From the NCBI GenBank assembly GCA_942159475.1, contig OW804096.1:12077871-12141870 (forward strand): DNA of 64,000 bases, in the 5' to 3' direction. This document shows positions 32,333-44,304 of the stretch, piece after piece (the stretch's first letter is position 1; the number at the start of each line of letters is the position of its first letter). The notes under the pieces were generated by a model. The model did not search any database and was not told the DNA's origin. It worked only from the letters and a program-made list of their open reading frames with translations. Source of the DNA: Sthenelais limicola (taxonomy: Eukaryota; Annelida; Polychaeta; Phyllodocida; Sigalionidae). Made by a program: the position numbers and the translations under genes.

Positions 32333-32837
32333 TGAAATTTAACAAACGTGTACAAATATATCATACATTATATGGTTAAGATTGACTATCCTCCTGGCTG
32401 ACCGGTTACTGTTATACTATTGTGCAGAAGGTTGATCAATTCCCAGGAAAGTCATCAGAAAGAATGGGAGAACAGTACTTAGTTACTATGTGTGAATATT
32501 TTAAATACGAATAAGGAATTTAATTGCGAAATGTACAACATCATTACATGCTGAATAAAATTAGATTATTGACAATAAGTGATAAAACCATTTACATCAG
32601 GCTACTGTAATGTATAGCAATCTAATTTCAAATACAAAAACATTTTGGCGTTCCTTTTGGCTTTCATTGTTTTTCTCAATCGGCGTTTTTAAGCATCTAT
32701 AATTATGTTAGCCATATATTATAAATGGAGATAAAAATACTGGGACTTTGGTGTTGTATACTTACGGAGGAATCATAATTACTTTTATCTTAAAGGTGGT
32801 CGTTAACCTGTTTTCTGACACTTTAAGGTCTGCATGT
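32333..32837. other. Stretch without a recognised gene
   Basis: AT-rich unique sequence. Confidence 0.45.
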
Positions 32838-33071
32838 GGGTCAGATTTTCAGAAAACGTACAATTGCCAGCTGTACACATTTAGTAAATTCTTCAAAATT
32901 TGGCTGCGATTTGGTCAATACTAGGGAAATTCGAGAATATTTGGCATTGCATTGATTCTAGCAATCTGTTTGGTTAGGTTGAACTGTATTTTGAACTTTA
33001 TTTTTGTCTAAAATTTGGGTTATTTGAGAGGATTAGTGAAAGTGAATTGTACATTTTCTCGCGATCTCACC
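32838..33071 (+). mobile_element. MITE-A copy
   Basis: From GGGTCAGATTTTCAG to CTCGCGATCTCACC; subtype 1. The 90 bp after it (33116-33205) resemble 31937-32038, which follows another MITE-A copy, so a wider old duplication is likely. Confidence 0.85.
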
Positions 33072-33209
33072 GATATATCGGCAATAGATAGATATTATAG
33101 CACTCCATACAAGATATCTGACAGGATTCAATAACCACAGCAAAGATGCCAGGATCAATAGCCATTATGTACGACCCTCTAGTCAGTTATTCCTTTTGAT
33201 TGATTACCG

Positions 33210-33840
33210 ACAAGTCTTTGATTGATATCCCGGGAACCACTGGCAGCAAATACAAAGACCAATAAATATCACGATTGACCGGACAATAATACCCTTGTCT
33301 AATCGAGCCTTAGACACTAAAAGGCTTGGAAGGCTCCGATCGTCAACATGTGTACCAACAGAGCTTTTTCCTAATTGTTTCCTAAATTTTCCTAACTTTA
33401 ATCTAGGCTCTCAGAATTCTTCTGACTTTAAATTAGAACTTATTCCCACCTGAAAAGAGGGAAATAGTTTTCTAGTACTGACAGAACGTCTTTAATTTAA
33501 AAAGAAAATCGAAAATCTCAGCTGCAGCAATCTTTGTTTCGGGTTATTTCCGACCTTATCAAATATATTTGAATTACACTTTAAATTAGGGCTTTGCTAA
33601 GCCATTTAGGTTCATCCAATTGTACACTAGCCGATGGCCTGACCCAGAAAGTGAAATAATTGGAGCGCATGATCAGGTGTGGCCCTGCCTGTGTAGGCTC
33701 TGCCTTGACAAAACACCAATTGGTAGTGATCGAGTAGTCAGACCTCCTGCTAGATCGATCAATAGGGGAGTTGTACTGAAACCCTTTTACTACCAATGTG
33801 TAATGGGGCAAGGGTTGCCAACTCAGGTAACATCGACCAG
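33210..33840. other. Stretch without a recognised gene
   Basis: Frames of 75-111 codons on both strands near 33580-33916 overlap each other and have no recognisable family. Confidence 0.4.
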
Positions 33841-33910
33841 GAACTAAAGATTTTCTATTGTTTGTTCCATTCTTTTCCAACCCATCACCATCCATTCTTT
33901 TCCAACCCAA
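33841..33910 (+). repeat. Dispersed repeat M copy with short duplication
   Basis: AAAGATTTTCTATTGTTTGT then CCATTCTTTTCCAACCCA, the latter present twice. Confidence 0.45.
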
Positions 33911-33960
33911 AGTCATGACAGTCTATAGGCTCGCAGCCTCTCAGATCAAATGAGAATGAT

Positions 33961-34199
33961 GGGTCGAACTTTTTGAAAATGTACAATTCACCTTCCCCAA
34001 TCCTCTCAAATAATCTAAATCTAACAGAAAAATTACGTTCAAAATGCAGTTTAAAACTAAGAAAGGCATACTTTTAATCAACACAATGCCACACATGTAT
34101 ACTTAGATATGCATAGCATTTGAAATATTCTACTTAAATTTGCCAGAAGTTACTAAATTTATAGAGCTGACGATTGTACATTTTCTGAAAATCTGATCC
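33961..34199 (-). mobile_element. MITE-A copy, diverged
   Basis: GGGTCGAACTTTTTGAAAAT at left and CTGAAAATCTGATCC at right. Flanked by two 26-bp direct repeats (33935-33960 and 34203-34228, CTCTCAGAT with GAGAATG) that belong to a MITE-C target. Confidence 0.78.
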
Positions 34200-34200
34200 G

Positions 34201-34314
34201 GTAGCCTCTCAGATGAAATGAGAATGGTACACCTGGGCATATTTCTTTTCCGGCACTGGAGTAGGCTTCCTAATGGGATTCTAATGGCATTTTGCGGTTT
34301 GGAGGGACTGTGTC
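34201..34314 (+). mobile_element. MITE-C fragment
   Basis: Degenerate, with CAGATGAAATGAGAATGGTA and ATGGCATTTTGCGGTTTGGA. Confidence 0.5.
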
Positions 34315-34339
34315 TATGAATATTGTCAAATTAATATAG

Positions 34340-34464
34340 CAATAAACAACGAGGATTTTAGCGTTCGAACGTCTTGTAGGCCGAGGGATGTTCCAAGGCC
34401 GTAGGCTGAGGGACATCCCTGGGCCTACAGACCGTTCAAACACTACAATCCTCGTTGTTTATTG
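34340..34464. repeat. Foldback hairpin, 125 bp
   Basis: CAATAAACAACGAGGAT at left mirrors ATCCTCGTTGTTTATTG at right; inner arms continue through CGTTCGAACG / CGTTCAAAC and TGTAGGCC / GGCCTACA. Confidence 0.75.
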
Positions 34465-34479
34465 GTTTTAGTCCGTGAT

Positions 34480-34601
34480 GGGTCAGATCCCATACATGCA
34501 CGAAGCAGCCAATGGGAGGCACACAAACTCGCTACAGACCAGGGTAACAAGCGTGGTCTGTAGTACCATAATTGCACGCGAAATTCCACAAAATCTGACC
34601 C
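34480..34601. mobile_element. Short GGGTCAG-ended element
   Basis: 122 bp from GGGTCAGATCC to AAAATCTGACCC, sharing the first nine TIR bases with MITE-A but not its body. Contains a perfect hairpin CTACAGACCA / TGGTCTGTAG at 34533-34563. Confidence 0.5.
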
Positions 34602-34825
34602 AAAATGGACTAATAAAGGATTAATGACCATTGACATGAACATGAACATTGAGGGGTTGGTGGTAGTTTGGTGCATAAACTCGCAGCAAAGCCAAGAGAC
34701 CATGCACAAACAGTGCACCAGCAGGCCTGTAAGGTAGGTTATTAATTCTTTTAGTGTCAGCCTTAGGTTGAGACCCGGGCTGTTCAAGGGAGTAACTTAA
34801 ACTGGAAAACAGCGGCAAAAGACTG

Positions 34826-37223
34826 CACAGTGTCTAATACAACCCCCCTATTGTACATGATGGAATGGTCAGTCAGTAGCATAGATCCATCAATTCTACA
34901 TACACTCACACAGTGTCTAATACAACCCCCCTATTGTAAATGATGGAATGGTCAGTGAATAACATAGATCCATCAATTCTACATACACTCACACAGTGTC
35001 TAATACAACCCCCCGATTGTAAATGATGGAATGGTCAGTGAATAACATAGATCCATCAATTCTACATACACTCACACAGTGTCTAATACAACCCCCCTAT
35101 TGTACATGATGGAATGGTCAGTGAATAACATAGATCCATCAATTCTACATAGACTCACACAGTGTCCAATACAACCCCCCTATTGTACATAATGGAATGG
35201 TCAGTCAGTAGCATAGATCCATCAATTCTACATACACTCACACAGTGTCTAATACAACCCCCCTATTGTACATGATGGAATGGTCAGTGAATAACATAGA
35301 TCCATCAATTCTACATACACTCACACAGTGTCTAATACAACCCCCCTATTGTACATGATGGAATGGTCAGTCAGTAGCATAGATCCATCAATTCTACATA
35401 CACTCACACAGTGTCTAATACAACCCCCCTATTGTACATGATGGAATGGTCAGTCAGTAGCATAGATCCATCAATTCTACATACACTCACACAGTGTCTA
35501 ATACAACCCCCCTATTGTACATGATGGAATGGTCAGTGAATAACATAGATCCATCAATTCTACATACACTCACACAGTGTCTAATACAACCCCCCTATTG
35601 TACATGATGGAATGGTCAGTGAGTAGCATAGATCCATCAATTCTACATACACTCACACAGTGTCTAATACAACCCCCCTATTGTACATGATGGAATGGTC
35701 AGTGAATAACATAGATCCATCAATTCTACATACACTCACACAGTGTCTAATACAACCCCCCTATTGTACATGATGGAATGGTCAGTCAGTAGCATAGATC
35801 CATCAATTCTACATACACTCACACAGTGTCTAATACAACCCCCCTATTGTACATGATGGAATGGTCAGTGAATAACATAGATCCATCAATTCTACATACA
35901 CTCACACAGTGTCTAATACAACCCCCCTATTGTACATAATGGAATGGTCAGTCAGTAGCATAGATCCATCAATTCTACATACACTCACACAGTGTCTAAT
36001 ACAACCCCCCTATTGTACATGATGGAATGGTCAGTGAATAACATAGATCCATCAATTCTACATACACTCACACAGTGTCTAATACAACCCCCCTATTGTA
36101 AATGATGGAATGGTCAGTGAATAACATAGATCCATCAATTCTACATACACTCACACAGTGTCTAATACAACCCCCCTATTGTACATGATGGAATGGTCAG
36201 TGAATAACATAGATCCATCAATTCTACATACACTCACACAGCGTCTAATACAACCCCCCTATTGTACATGATGGAATGGTCAGTGAATAACATAGATCCA
36301 TCAATTCTACATACACTCCCACAGTGTCTAATACAACCCCCCTATTGTACATGATGGAATGGTCAGTCAGTAACATAGATCCATCAATTCTACATACACT
36401 CACACAGTGTCTAATACAACCCCCCTATTGTACATGATGGAATGGTCAGTCAGTAACATAGATCCATCAATTCTACATACACTCACACAGTGTCTAATAC
36501 AACCCCCCTATTGTACATGATGGAATGGTCAGTCAGTAACATAGATCCATCAATTCTACATACACTCACACAGTGTCTAATACAACCCCCCTATTGTACA
36601 TGATGGAATGGTCAGTCAGTAACATAGATCCATCAATTCTACATACACTCACACAGTGTCTAATACAACCCCCCTATTGTAAATGATGGAATGGTCAGTC
36701 AGTAGCATAGATCCATCAATTCTACATACACCCACACAGTGTCTAATACAACCCCCCTATTGTACATGATGGAATGGTCAGTCAGTAACATAGATCCATC
36801 AATTCTACATACACTCACACAGTGTCTAATACAACCCCCCTATTGTACATGATGGAATGGTCAGTGAATAACATAGATCCATCAATTCTACATACACTCA
36901 CACAGTGTCCAATACAACCCCCCTATTGTACATGATGGAATGGTCAGTGAATAACATAGATCCATTAATTCTACATACACTCACACAGTGTCTAATACAA
37001 CCCCCCTATTGTACATGATGGAATGGTCAGTGAATAACATAGATCCATCGATTCTACATACACTCACACAGTGTCTAATACAACCCCCCTATTGTACATG
37101 ATGGAATGGTCAGTCAGTAGCATAGATCCATCAATTCTACATACACTCACACAGTGTCTAATACAACCCCCCTATTGTAAATGATGGAATGGTCAGTGAA
37201 TAACATAGATCCATCAATTCTAC
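34826..37223. repeat. 83-bp minisatellite, about 29 copies
   Basis: Unit landmarks: CACAGTGTCTAATACAAC, CCCCTATTGTACATGATGG, AATGGTCAGTGAATAACATA, GATCCATCAATTCTACATAC. The start of the unit recurs at 34826, 34909, 34992 and so on to 37150, exactly 28 intervals of 83 bp, without a single length change. Variation is by substitution: GTGAATAAC, GTCAGTAGC or GTCAGTAAC at one site, TACATG or TAAATG at another. 83 is not a multiple of three and no frame is kept, so it is not coding. Each unit can form a GATGGA / TCCATC stem. Confidence 0.98.
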
Positions 37224-37938
37224 AATCACTCGTCCATTTAGCCCGTCCTTCTCTGGATCACGTGATAAGGAAATGTTTCATTTATAGCCCGATAGGTGGC
37301 AGAAATGCTGCTAGTACTAGGCTTCTAACAGATCTATAACAAGCTGAAACATCCTGGAATATTCAAGATGTTTTTTTAAAAAAATGTTTACGAGTGCTGT
37401 TATATTTTGAGAAGGCCTGAGAAAAGCAGCGCACATAAATGATACTATTATTTTTGTGCTGATTTAGAAAAGCTGTTTTGTCATGTTGAACTGTTTTAAG
37501 AAACACATTTGTGTCTTAAATATGGGTCATTTGAGAGGATTTGTTGAGACAAATTATATATTTTCTCACACCCAAGATCAGATTCAGATTCAACTTGCTT
37601 GAATTCTTATTTTTTTCAGCTTATGTTAGCGTTTACTGTATATGTGTAGAGCTGCCGATTGTTCATTTTCTGGCCCATAGAACTTTATAGAAGGAAGAGG
37701 CTGATAATGGTAATTATATTCTGTCTCACTTTCTCCCCTGAACAAACTTGACAATCATTCAAATAAATTTAATGAAGCTATATTTCAAGCTAAAAGACTA
37801 AGAAATATTTAATCCGAAGTGTCCCACATCCAAGCCCATTCCTGGTGAATACAATTCAATGCTCCTCCATTTCATGAATGATATTTTATACATCCAGGAA
37901 GGGAATGAAGGGGCACCTGAAAAGTAGCATCAACAGCA
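37224..37938. other. Stretch without a gene; MITE-A remnants
   Basis: Old MITE-A pieces at about 37460-37565 (plus) and 37570-37672 (minus, GTAGAGCTGCCGATTGTTCA). Otherwise unique. Confidence 0.45.
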
Positions 37939-37990
37939 TTTTTTTTTGACAAACTTTATTCAACTTATCAAAAAATCCGCACTGCCCAGG
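37939..37990 (-). mobile_element. Probable polyadenylated retroelement 3' end
   Basis: On the minus strand GAATAAAGTTTGTC is followed by nine A residues. No coding sequence is recognisable upstream of it (37990-38930), so the element cannot be named. Confidence 0.35.
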
Positions 37991-38929
37991 GCGATTAACA
38001 CTTTATGAATACAAAAACCCTTCGTTTCCGCTTCAGAGAGACCTTAAATATATGATGAAAAACAGTTTCAAACAGCTTCCAATAAGGTATAAAAATATGT
38101 CAAAAAACATCAACAATACTATATAAGTAAAAAGCTCCTAGCTTTTAGCTTCTACTTCAGAGGCTCGACTAAGTTAAAATACTTTTTACAACTACATCGA
38201 CAACCTATAGTACTGTCCACATGGAAAGGTTTAATAAGGTAAAGTAAAACACAATATAAATACATTCTATCAATCCAATGCTAGGATTTCAACCTAAATC
38301 CCAGGGGAGGTTTATACATCATTTATACGACACATATTATAAACCTGCATTCATAAGATTTATGTTTGACCTTATAATAATATAACTAGTAACAAGTTTG
38401 GCAGGCAGCCTTTAAAATTATTTTTTCTTTCTTTTCTTTTAAACTCTGGTGGATCCCATCTTATACAACAACGTTTAACACATTTTTAAAAAACTGGAGT
38501 TTAAAACTGTTAATATCTTGGTTTAAACCCCTGTTTTAAAGGGAAAGCCTTATTGCTGATGGACAAGAGAGATTATTAAAGGGACTTCTACGGAGCTCCA
38601 CTGAAACTTAAGATTGGTATTACATCTGTAAAAAGACAACAGACTGGAAATAGACCATCGCTTCAAGAGAAAAATAACTTCCAGAGAATGAGCCATGTAA
38701 TAATTATTCAGGAGAGAAACTCTATCCCGACTTGGGTGATCATTATATTTTTCCCTAACAAGGTAATAATAACTGGAGACAAGGACTAATTTTATTTATG
38801 TTTTGATGTAAATAGAACTGACATTTGAGACACAGGGATACCATGGAATGCTGCGTATCCACAGTTCCAGGGCGCAGGTTCAGCACTATGAGCCAAATGC
38901 GTTCCGTGTGGTTTGCAAGGTTAAACCCG
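37991..38929. other. Stretch without a recognised gene
   Basis: May be the body of the minus-strand element ending at 37939; no protein match seen. Confidence 0.4.
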
Positions 38930-39045
38930 GTATCCACTACCGCGTCATCGCTCACGTCAACGCTCACGTCAACCCTCACGTGAAACGTCACGTGAAACGT
39001 CGTCAAACGTCACGTCAAACCACACGACAAAACGTCGTGGAAGGG
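38930..39045. repeat. Degenerate 12-bp tandem rich in ACGT
   Basis: CTCACGTCAACG, CTCACGTGAAACGT and CACGTCAAACG type repeats with nine ACGT cores in about 95 bp. TTCCGTGTGGTTTG before the block (about 38900) is complementary to CAAACCACACGA near its end. Confidence 0.65.
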
Positions 39046-39231
39046 TTCTGCATTCCAAGTAAAGGTCATTTTCGACGACAAATCTTTTTTTTTATCTAGA
39101 TACAAACTAGAGAAAAATTAGCAAAAGTACAAATGCAAAACCATCCTATTCCCCTGTTAAGTTTGTATTAATTAAACCTCACGTCAAAACATCCAAGGGG
39201 GAGAAGGGTCTTCTAAAGTACGAATGAAATA

Positions 39232-39680
39232 TGTGATCCGTTTTAGGAAAATGAGTCATAAGTCACAAAATATTGATTTTGAGATATCATCATATTTGAA
39301 AAGATGGGATCAAGGGGATTCCAATGATACTAAACCGTCGAATAATCTACGTATTTCTAGATGTTAACTCTGATATTTGTAGTTTTGAATAAAAAAGATA
39401 ACAATATTTATTTATTTATTTATTTATTTATTTATTTTGTGTGTGTGTGTGTGGGGGGGGGGGGTGCAGTAAAGTAACTAAGTATACTCCATATGAGGAC
39501 CTTTAAAACGAAAGGATATATTACATACATTGTCCTGAAATTTGATACATCGATCGATATAACTATAGGTGATAAACTCCCCACATATCAGAACATTCAA
39601 ATAAAGTGATCTTCTAAAATAAACACTTTCAAAAATATGATTTTTGCGCCTTGTGACTCATTTCCCTGAAACACATCACA
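39232..39680 (+). mobile_element. MITE-B copy with internal microsatellite
   Basis: TIRs TGTGATCCGTTTTAGGAAAA and TTTCCCTGAAACACATCACA, TA on both sides. An (ATTT)n(TG)n(G)n block at 39406-39464 lengthens it to 449 bp. Confidence 0.85.
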
Positions 39681-41021
39681 TAATCTATGGTAGTGGCTAT
39701 CAGGCTTTAGTTGTGTGGTGCATACACGGTTAGAGCACTCTTTTTAGAGATAACTAATCACGAATAGTTGGTTTTCATGTATAAATAGAAGCGTGTTCAC
39801 GTGGTTATCAAAGTCTTGTCGTGCATACACACTGTTAGAAATGAGAGACTCTTCTAACTTGCTTATTTCATAAATTTACATTTCTTCCTTCTGTATGTTT
39901 TCAAGTCAATATACACTAGCCTGAAAACTCCCTGAAACGAATGATAAATAAGTTCTACTGTAATCCAAGAAAGAACCTATTGAGAAATAAGAGAGTTCTA
40001 ATGTTTATTTGAGATGTATGGGACGGCGCTTATGCATGTGTGAATAAGGCGGGTTATCTTATAGCTTAAGGAAGACATATTTACATGTATTCCATGATAT
40101 GATAAGCAGCTGGTGCATTCTTTTGCAAGAACTAATTGTCGAAATCTTCTAATATTATAGCACTTTTACTGAATCGCACGTATTCGTATCTAAAGGCATC
40201 CTAGTCGCCCGTATTGGACTACTTTACTAATAATTTTTCACCCAGAATAGCGCTAACATTCTTTTCAAACATAAAGAGTAAGTTACTATATATCTATAAA
40301 TTACTCATCGGATTTCCTGAAGGCCAACGGCGTTGGAATCCGGATAATCTCATCTTAGCAAATATTATTTTTTTAAACAGTTTTACAATTTTCACAATTT
40401 TCAGGATATACGACAACAATTCAGACAAAGACGACACGGCCCTATAATCATAACTAAATCCAAATTCAAAATGACATCAACGCAAATGAGCTTATTCCTT
40501 TCATAGAATGACTCAGCAATTTTCTACCAGTGTCCTTTCAGTACGCTTCAGCAGTAGAAATTGATTCTTTTTATAAACTACATTTTAATTTCTGCCTTAA
40601 TCACCTTCGCTTTGGCACAAACCGATGGTGGAATCACTAGCGTGACGACATCGGCATTGTTTCCCACAATTCCCTCTCTCCCCTGCGACTCCTGGACAAA
40701 AAGCAAATGGTGGATAGCTTACGCTAACAAAAGGGAGAGGTCATAATAAATTTAACATCATAATTATTTCCAGTAATAATTAGCGGGGGTGAACAAGCTA
40801 TTAGAGGTACCGAGACAGAGGGAGCACCGAGACGCCGGGGGGGGGGGGGCAATTTATGTGTGAATTAAGGGGGGGCGCTCCTTTAAAATATCAAATTAAG
40901 GCCTAGATGAAATCATAGATAAAAGCGAATCAAAACTCAGAATTTAGAGTCACAAAGGAATTAAAGAATATCTCGAAAGTACTTTCTCTTTAATGTCTAT
41001 TAGCTTAGCTCATCTGTCTTT
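39681..41021. other. Stretch without a convincing gene
   Basis: A TATAAATAG motif near 39780 could be a core promoter. No exon is firm. G-run at about 40838-40848. Confidence 0.4.
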
Positions 41022-41239
41022 GGGTCAGATCGTCAGAAAATGTACAATTGACCTTCACCATTCCTCTCAAATAACCCAAACTCAAAAAGAAAATTAGGTT
41101 CAAAATACAGTTCAACATAACCAGAAGATACTTAAAATATACTTAGATATACCTAGTATTTATCACTTTTCACTCTAATTTAGCAGAATTTAAGAGATGT
41201 GTAGAATCTTACGTTGTGCATTTTCTGAAAATCTGACCC
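41022..41239 (-). mobile_element. MITE-A copy
   Basis: GGGTCAGATCGTCAG to GAAAATCTGACCC, subtype 2, slightly shortened. Confidence 0.85.
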
Positions 41240-41969
41240 TTTCTTCAATGGTAACCACTGAGAGAACGGGATATTATCCAAAAGCTTGTTTACCAATTTG
41301 TCAATTTGTCATACACATGTAACCGTTTGACAAATAAAGTATTTTTTAACTGAATGTTAAATTCAACTATCATTATATTTAAAACTGTCCTATCAAACAA
41401 TTACAGGCCAGATTCATACCAATGGCATTATTTGTTTATTTCAAACATGGATGGCTTTAAAAGGCTCAAATACAAGGATAGAATGGTATCTAAATCAATT
41501 ATTCATATCAGAATATTGACTAGTAATGTATATAACACACATCGTAACCTATCGTCAAGAAGTTAGTCGAAGTTACTCGACGAAACATTTTCATTTCACA
41601 GTTAGAATTCTTTTTTTTTAAAGAAATATGTAGTTGAGCATTTTATGGAAACTCCTCAAAATTAGTAACGTTTCTGTGAAGTTTCTGTGAACAACATTGG
41701 TTTTAATGATAAAACTGTCGAAAAACCGAAAAACGATTAAAGGATGTATAAACAGCAGTCAACGTAGGGTTCGTAAGAATGCCAGGACCTAGCTGAATCT
41801 GAAAATGGGATAGACTACCTGTACAACATAATACCCATCTTCTCTCATTGTATTACTCATCAAACTTAACCTAAATTACCCCAAATTAAAACAAGAACGA
41901 TGTCCACAAAACGTATACAAAAGGTCACTTTATTCCTCTATATCTCATAAAATGTAAATTAAACTAAAG
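41240..41969. other. Stretch without a recognised gene
   Basis: AATAAAG near 41333 and CTCGACGAAAC near 41575 may be ends of old retroelements. Confidence 0.35.
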
Positions 41970-42085
41970 CTCTAGTCTAAGGGACCCTCTGGAAGAGCTA
42001 TGACTGCCACAGAAGAGGGCCGACCCTTTTTCGGTGTAATCTATCCTATGTCAATTATCTTGTACTGTTTTGGAAATAAACAATA
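41970..42085 (+). mobile_element. Probable LINE 3' tail
   Basis: GACCCTCTGGAAGAGC, then TTGGAAATAAACAATATAC and ACAATACAATACAAG: an AATAAA followed by a short ACAAT-type microsatellite, the layout of several LINE 3' ends. Confidence 0.4.
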
Positions 42086-42339
42086 TACAATACAATACAA
42101 GATTAGTGGAATTTCTGGTATTGGGTGCCCCCCTCTCTCCCCCCCCCCCCCAGCCACTGACCCAGTGCTATACTTCAGCCACTGACTATAGTAATATCAA
42201 TAATGGTTGTAATGGTTGTTGTCTGTCACGGATGACATGATGTGATGGGTCGGCAGTGGGGGTATATCGTGCTGGGGGGTGATTGCTGGACGGACTAACC
42301 CCCTTTTAATCACCCTACCTATTCACCCCCACCCCTTAA

Positions 42340-42560
42340 TTACCCTACCTATTCACACTGCATGCGATGACCATGTCATACTCAGTACACCTATTGTCAC
42401 TATGCTCCAATTACCATGGAAACACCAATAACATCTGTTTTATTGTCTTTTTTCTAAATCGGTTCGTTTGTAAGGTACTGAGCAATATCGGTGCGAATTT
42501 ATTGAGTTGTATCATTTTTATTTGCCATGGGAAAAGGCATCCGACATTACATATCTAGTC
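42340..42560 (+). repeat. Repeat H, copy 1 of 3
   Basis: CACACTGCATGCGATGACCA, GTACACCTATTGT, CCAATTACCATGG and TAACATCTGTTTTATTGTC, then a weaker match to about 42560. Copies 2 and 3 follow at 1.0-kb steps. Confidence 0.65.
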
Positions 42561-43196
42561 AGATACAGGTGCTATGTACTTAGCCAACCATATCGAGGAT
42601 TGAGGAGGTATCTTTAGCCTTGTATTGGTCCGCATCTAGTACAGGATGCCACAACATATTTTATTAATGATACTCCAAGGTTGATTATTAGTATTTCTAG
42701 TATATATATTTCTTTGACTCTGTATTTCTGTAGATATTAGATGTTACATGTAGGCCTAAAGCAAACAAAATTATGTACGCAATATGTCATAGGACATCTG
42801 GGAAGATCAGCTCTGAGCTGACAGGTCTCGTCCCATTTCTCACAAATGTTTTAACGATGAACTGTTGAAGAGAAATAAAAATACGTATATGGATAAGAGG
42901 GACAAGAACACAAGCATTATGACAGTTTTCATGTAGTTTAGACAGGATCGGGTGGAGGAAAACCCAAGAATAAGTGGACTTGAGAGTGTTATGTTCATGT
43001 AGGGTTTGTTTCGGAATATATATTATATGTACTATGATTATAGACCCTTCATCAGGGTTTAAACTAAATATCTAACATAAAGTCTTAAGAAACAATAAGA
43101 CAGAAATGCATAACTCATCATAGAAAATCTAGGATTCATCCTGTTTTCATGCATTTTATACAAAATATGGACAATAATAATTAAAAACACTCACTC

Positions 43197-43240
43197 CTGA
43201 AGAAGGGCAAGTCGCCCGAAAGCTCGAGAAATTTGATAAA
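43197..43240 (+). other. Hammerhead-like motif at a possible retroelement end
   Basis: CTGAAGA, a GGGC / GCCC stem and GAAA occur in the order of a hammerhead core (CUGANGA, stem II, GAAA). Penelope-like retroelements are known to carry such motifs. Stem I is not evident, so a working ribozyme is doubtful. Confidence 0.25.
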
Positions 43241-43344
43241 ACACGAGATCAAAAAACATCCCTTGACCATGCCAGCCCAACCGATATACAGCGAGCCCTT
43301 CTCGCTCTACTGTAATAATAATTAAATTTATGTTAATTGGAAAT

Positions 43345-43470
43345 ATTCTTATACATACAGTAAATAATTGACACTGCATGCGATGACTATGTCACAGTCG
43401 GTACACTTATTGTGTACATAAACAATTGCCATGGCAACATTAATATAAATGTTTTATTGTCCTTGTTTTA
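43345..43470 (+). repeat. Repeat H, copy 2 of 3
   Basis: ATACATACAGTAAATAATTG, CACTGCATGCGATGACTATG, CAATTGCCATGGCAACA, GTTTTATTGTCC. Confidence 0.65.
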
Positions 43471-43991
43471 TTGTTCAGCAATCCAAATTGCATACCACGT
43501 TGTCATAGGGAATTTTCGTTTGTCATGTAAAAAATCAAAAATCTATTATCAATATAGATTCGAGATGTTGAAATTAATCCAAAACAAGGCGAAAGCAGAA
43601 CATGGGGTGTGTGAGGTTGGTTTGGGTTTATTAATATAGATCTCATTATTTTATATGATATAGCAATTGCTACAATTGCTACATTTGCTAAACAAAATGT
43701 ATGTGTTATCAGAGGAAATTTAACCAAACGCATCATGTTCGATTCTCATATAAGAAATCTTTGATTATTAACAATTTCATGTGTTGTATATGATATAGAA
43801 AGTAATTAAAAAGGGTCTATTTGAAAGGGTTTAACAAATGTTTTTTCTACCTTATTAGAAGCTGCCTGAATCCGTATTTATCTTGCTAGGGTCTCTCTGA
43901 TGCGGAAACGAAGAGCTTTTGTATCTATATGGTGTTAATCGCTCTGGTGCAACGAGGATTTGTTTATATATCGAATAAAGTCTGCAACAAT
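43471..43991. other. Stretch without a recognised gene
   Basis: AT-rich unique sequence between repeat H copy 2 and a small TIR element. Confidence 0.4.
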
Positions 43992-44219
43992 AGGGCGACA
44001 CCACTATAGAAACAAAACTGTGCTGACAGGCAAAACGTGTCGCCGACATGCCTAAAAATTCGGCGCACAAAAATCACTAGTGGAAGAGGGGTAAAATAGG
44101 TTGTCGGCAACACATTTACGTGTTGCCAACAATTGCAAAATATCTAACTTGATTAGATATTTCGTCGCAAAAAATTCGTTGCAGTCGTTTTTTGCCGTTT
44201 TTCCCATAGTGGAGTCCCT
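43992..44219. mobile_element. Small TIR element with AGGG ends
   Basis: Left AGGGCGACACCACTATAG against the complement of right CATAGTGGAGTCCCT, imperfect TIRs. Inner hairpin GGCAACAC / GTGTTGCC at about 44102-44125. Target duplication not clear. Confidence 0.45.
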
Positions 44220-44304
44220 GCATAAAAGAAAAGAAAAAACAAAGGTGCATCTTTAGGCGAGATGCATACAAAGTATGAAATACTAATTACATTTGAATGG
44301 CAAT

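Noticed and set aside
33581..33916. 111-codon minus-strand frame and overlapping plus-strand frame
   Set aside because: Both strands open at the same place, runs into repeat M, no homology recognised.
34826..37223. Minisatellite as a CRISPR array
   Set aside because: No repeat-spacer pattern: the whole 83-bp unit repeats, and the context is eukaryotic.
40558..40745. Frame with a signal-peptide-like stretch (ILISALITFALAQ)
   Set aside because: No ATG, an in-frame TAG two codons upstream, and no clear donor; hydrophobic frames are common in AT-rich DNA.
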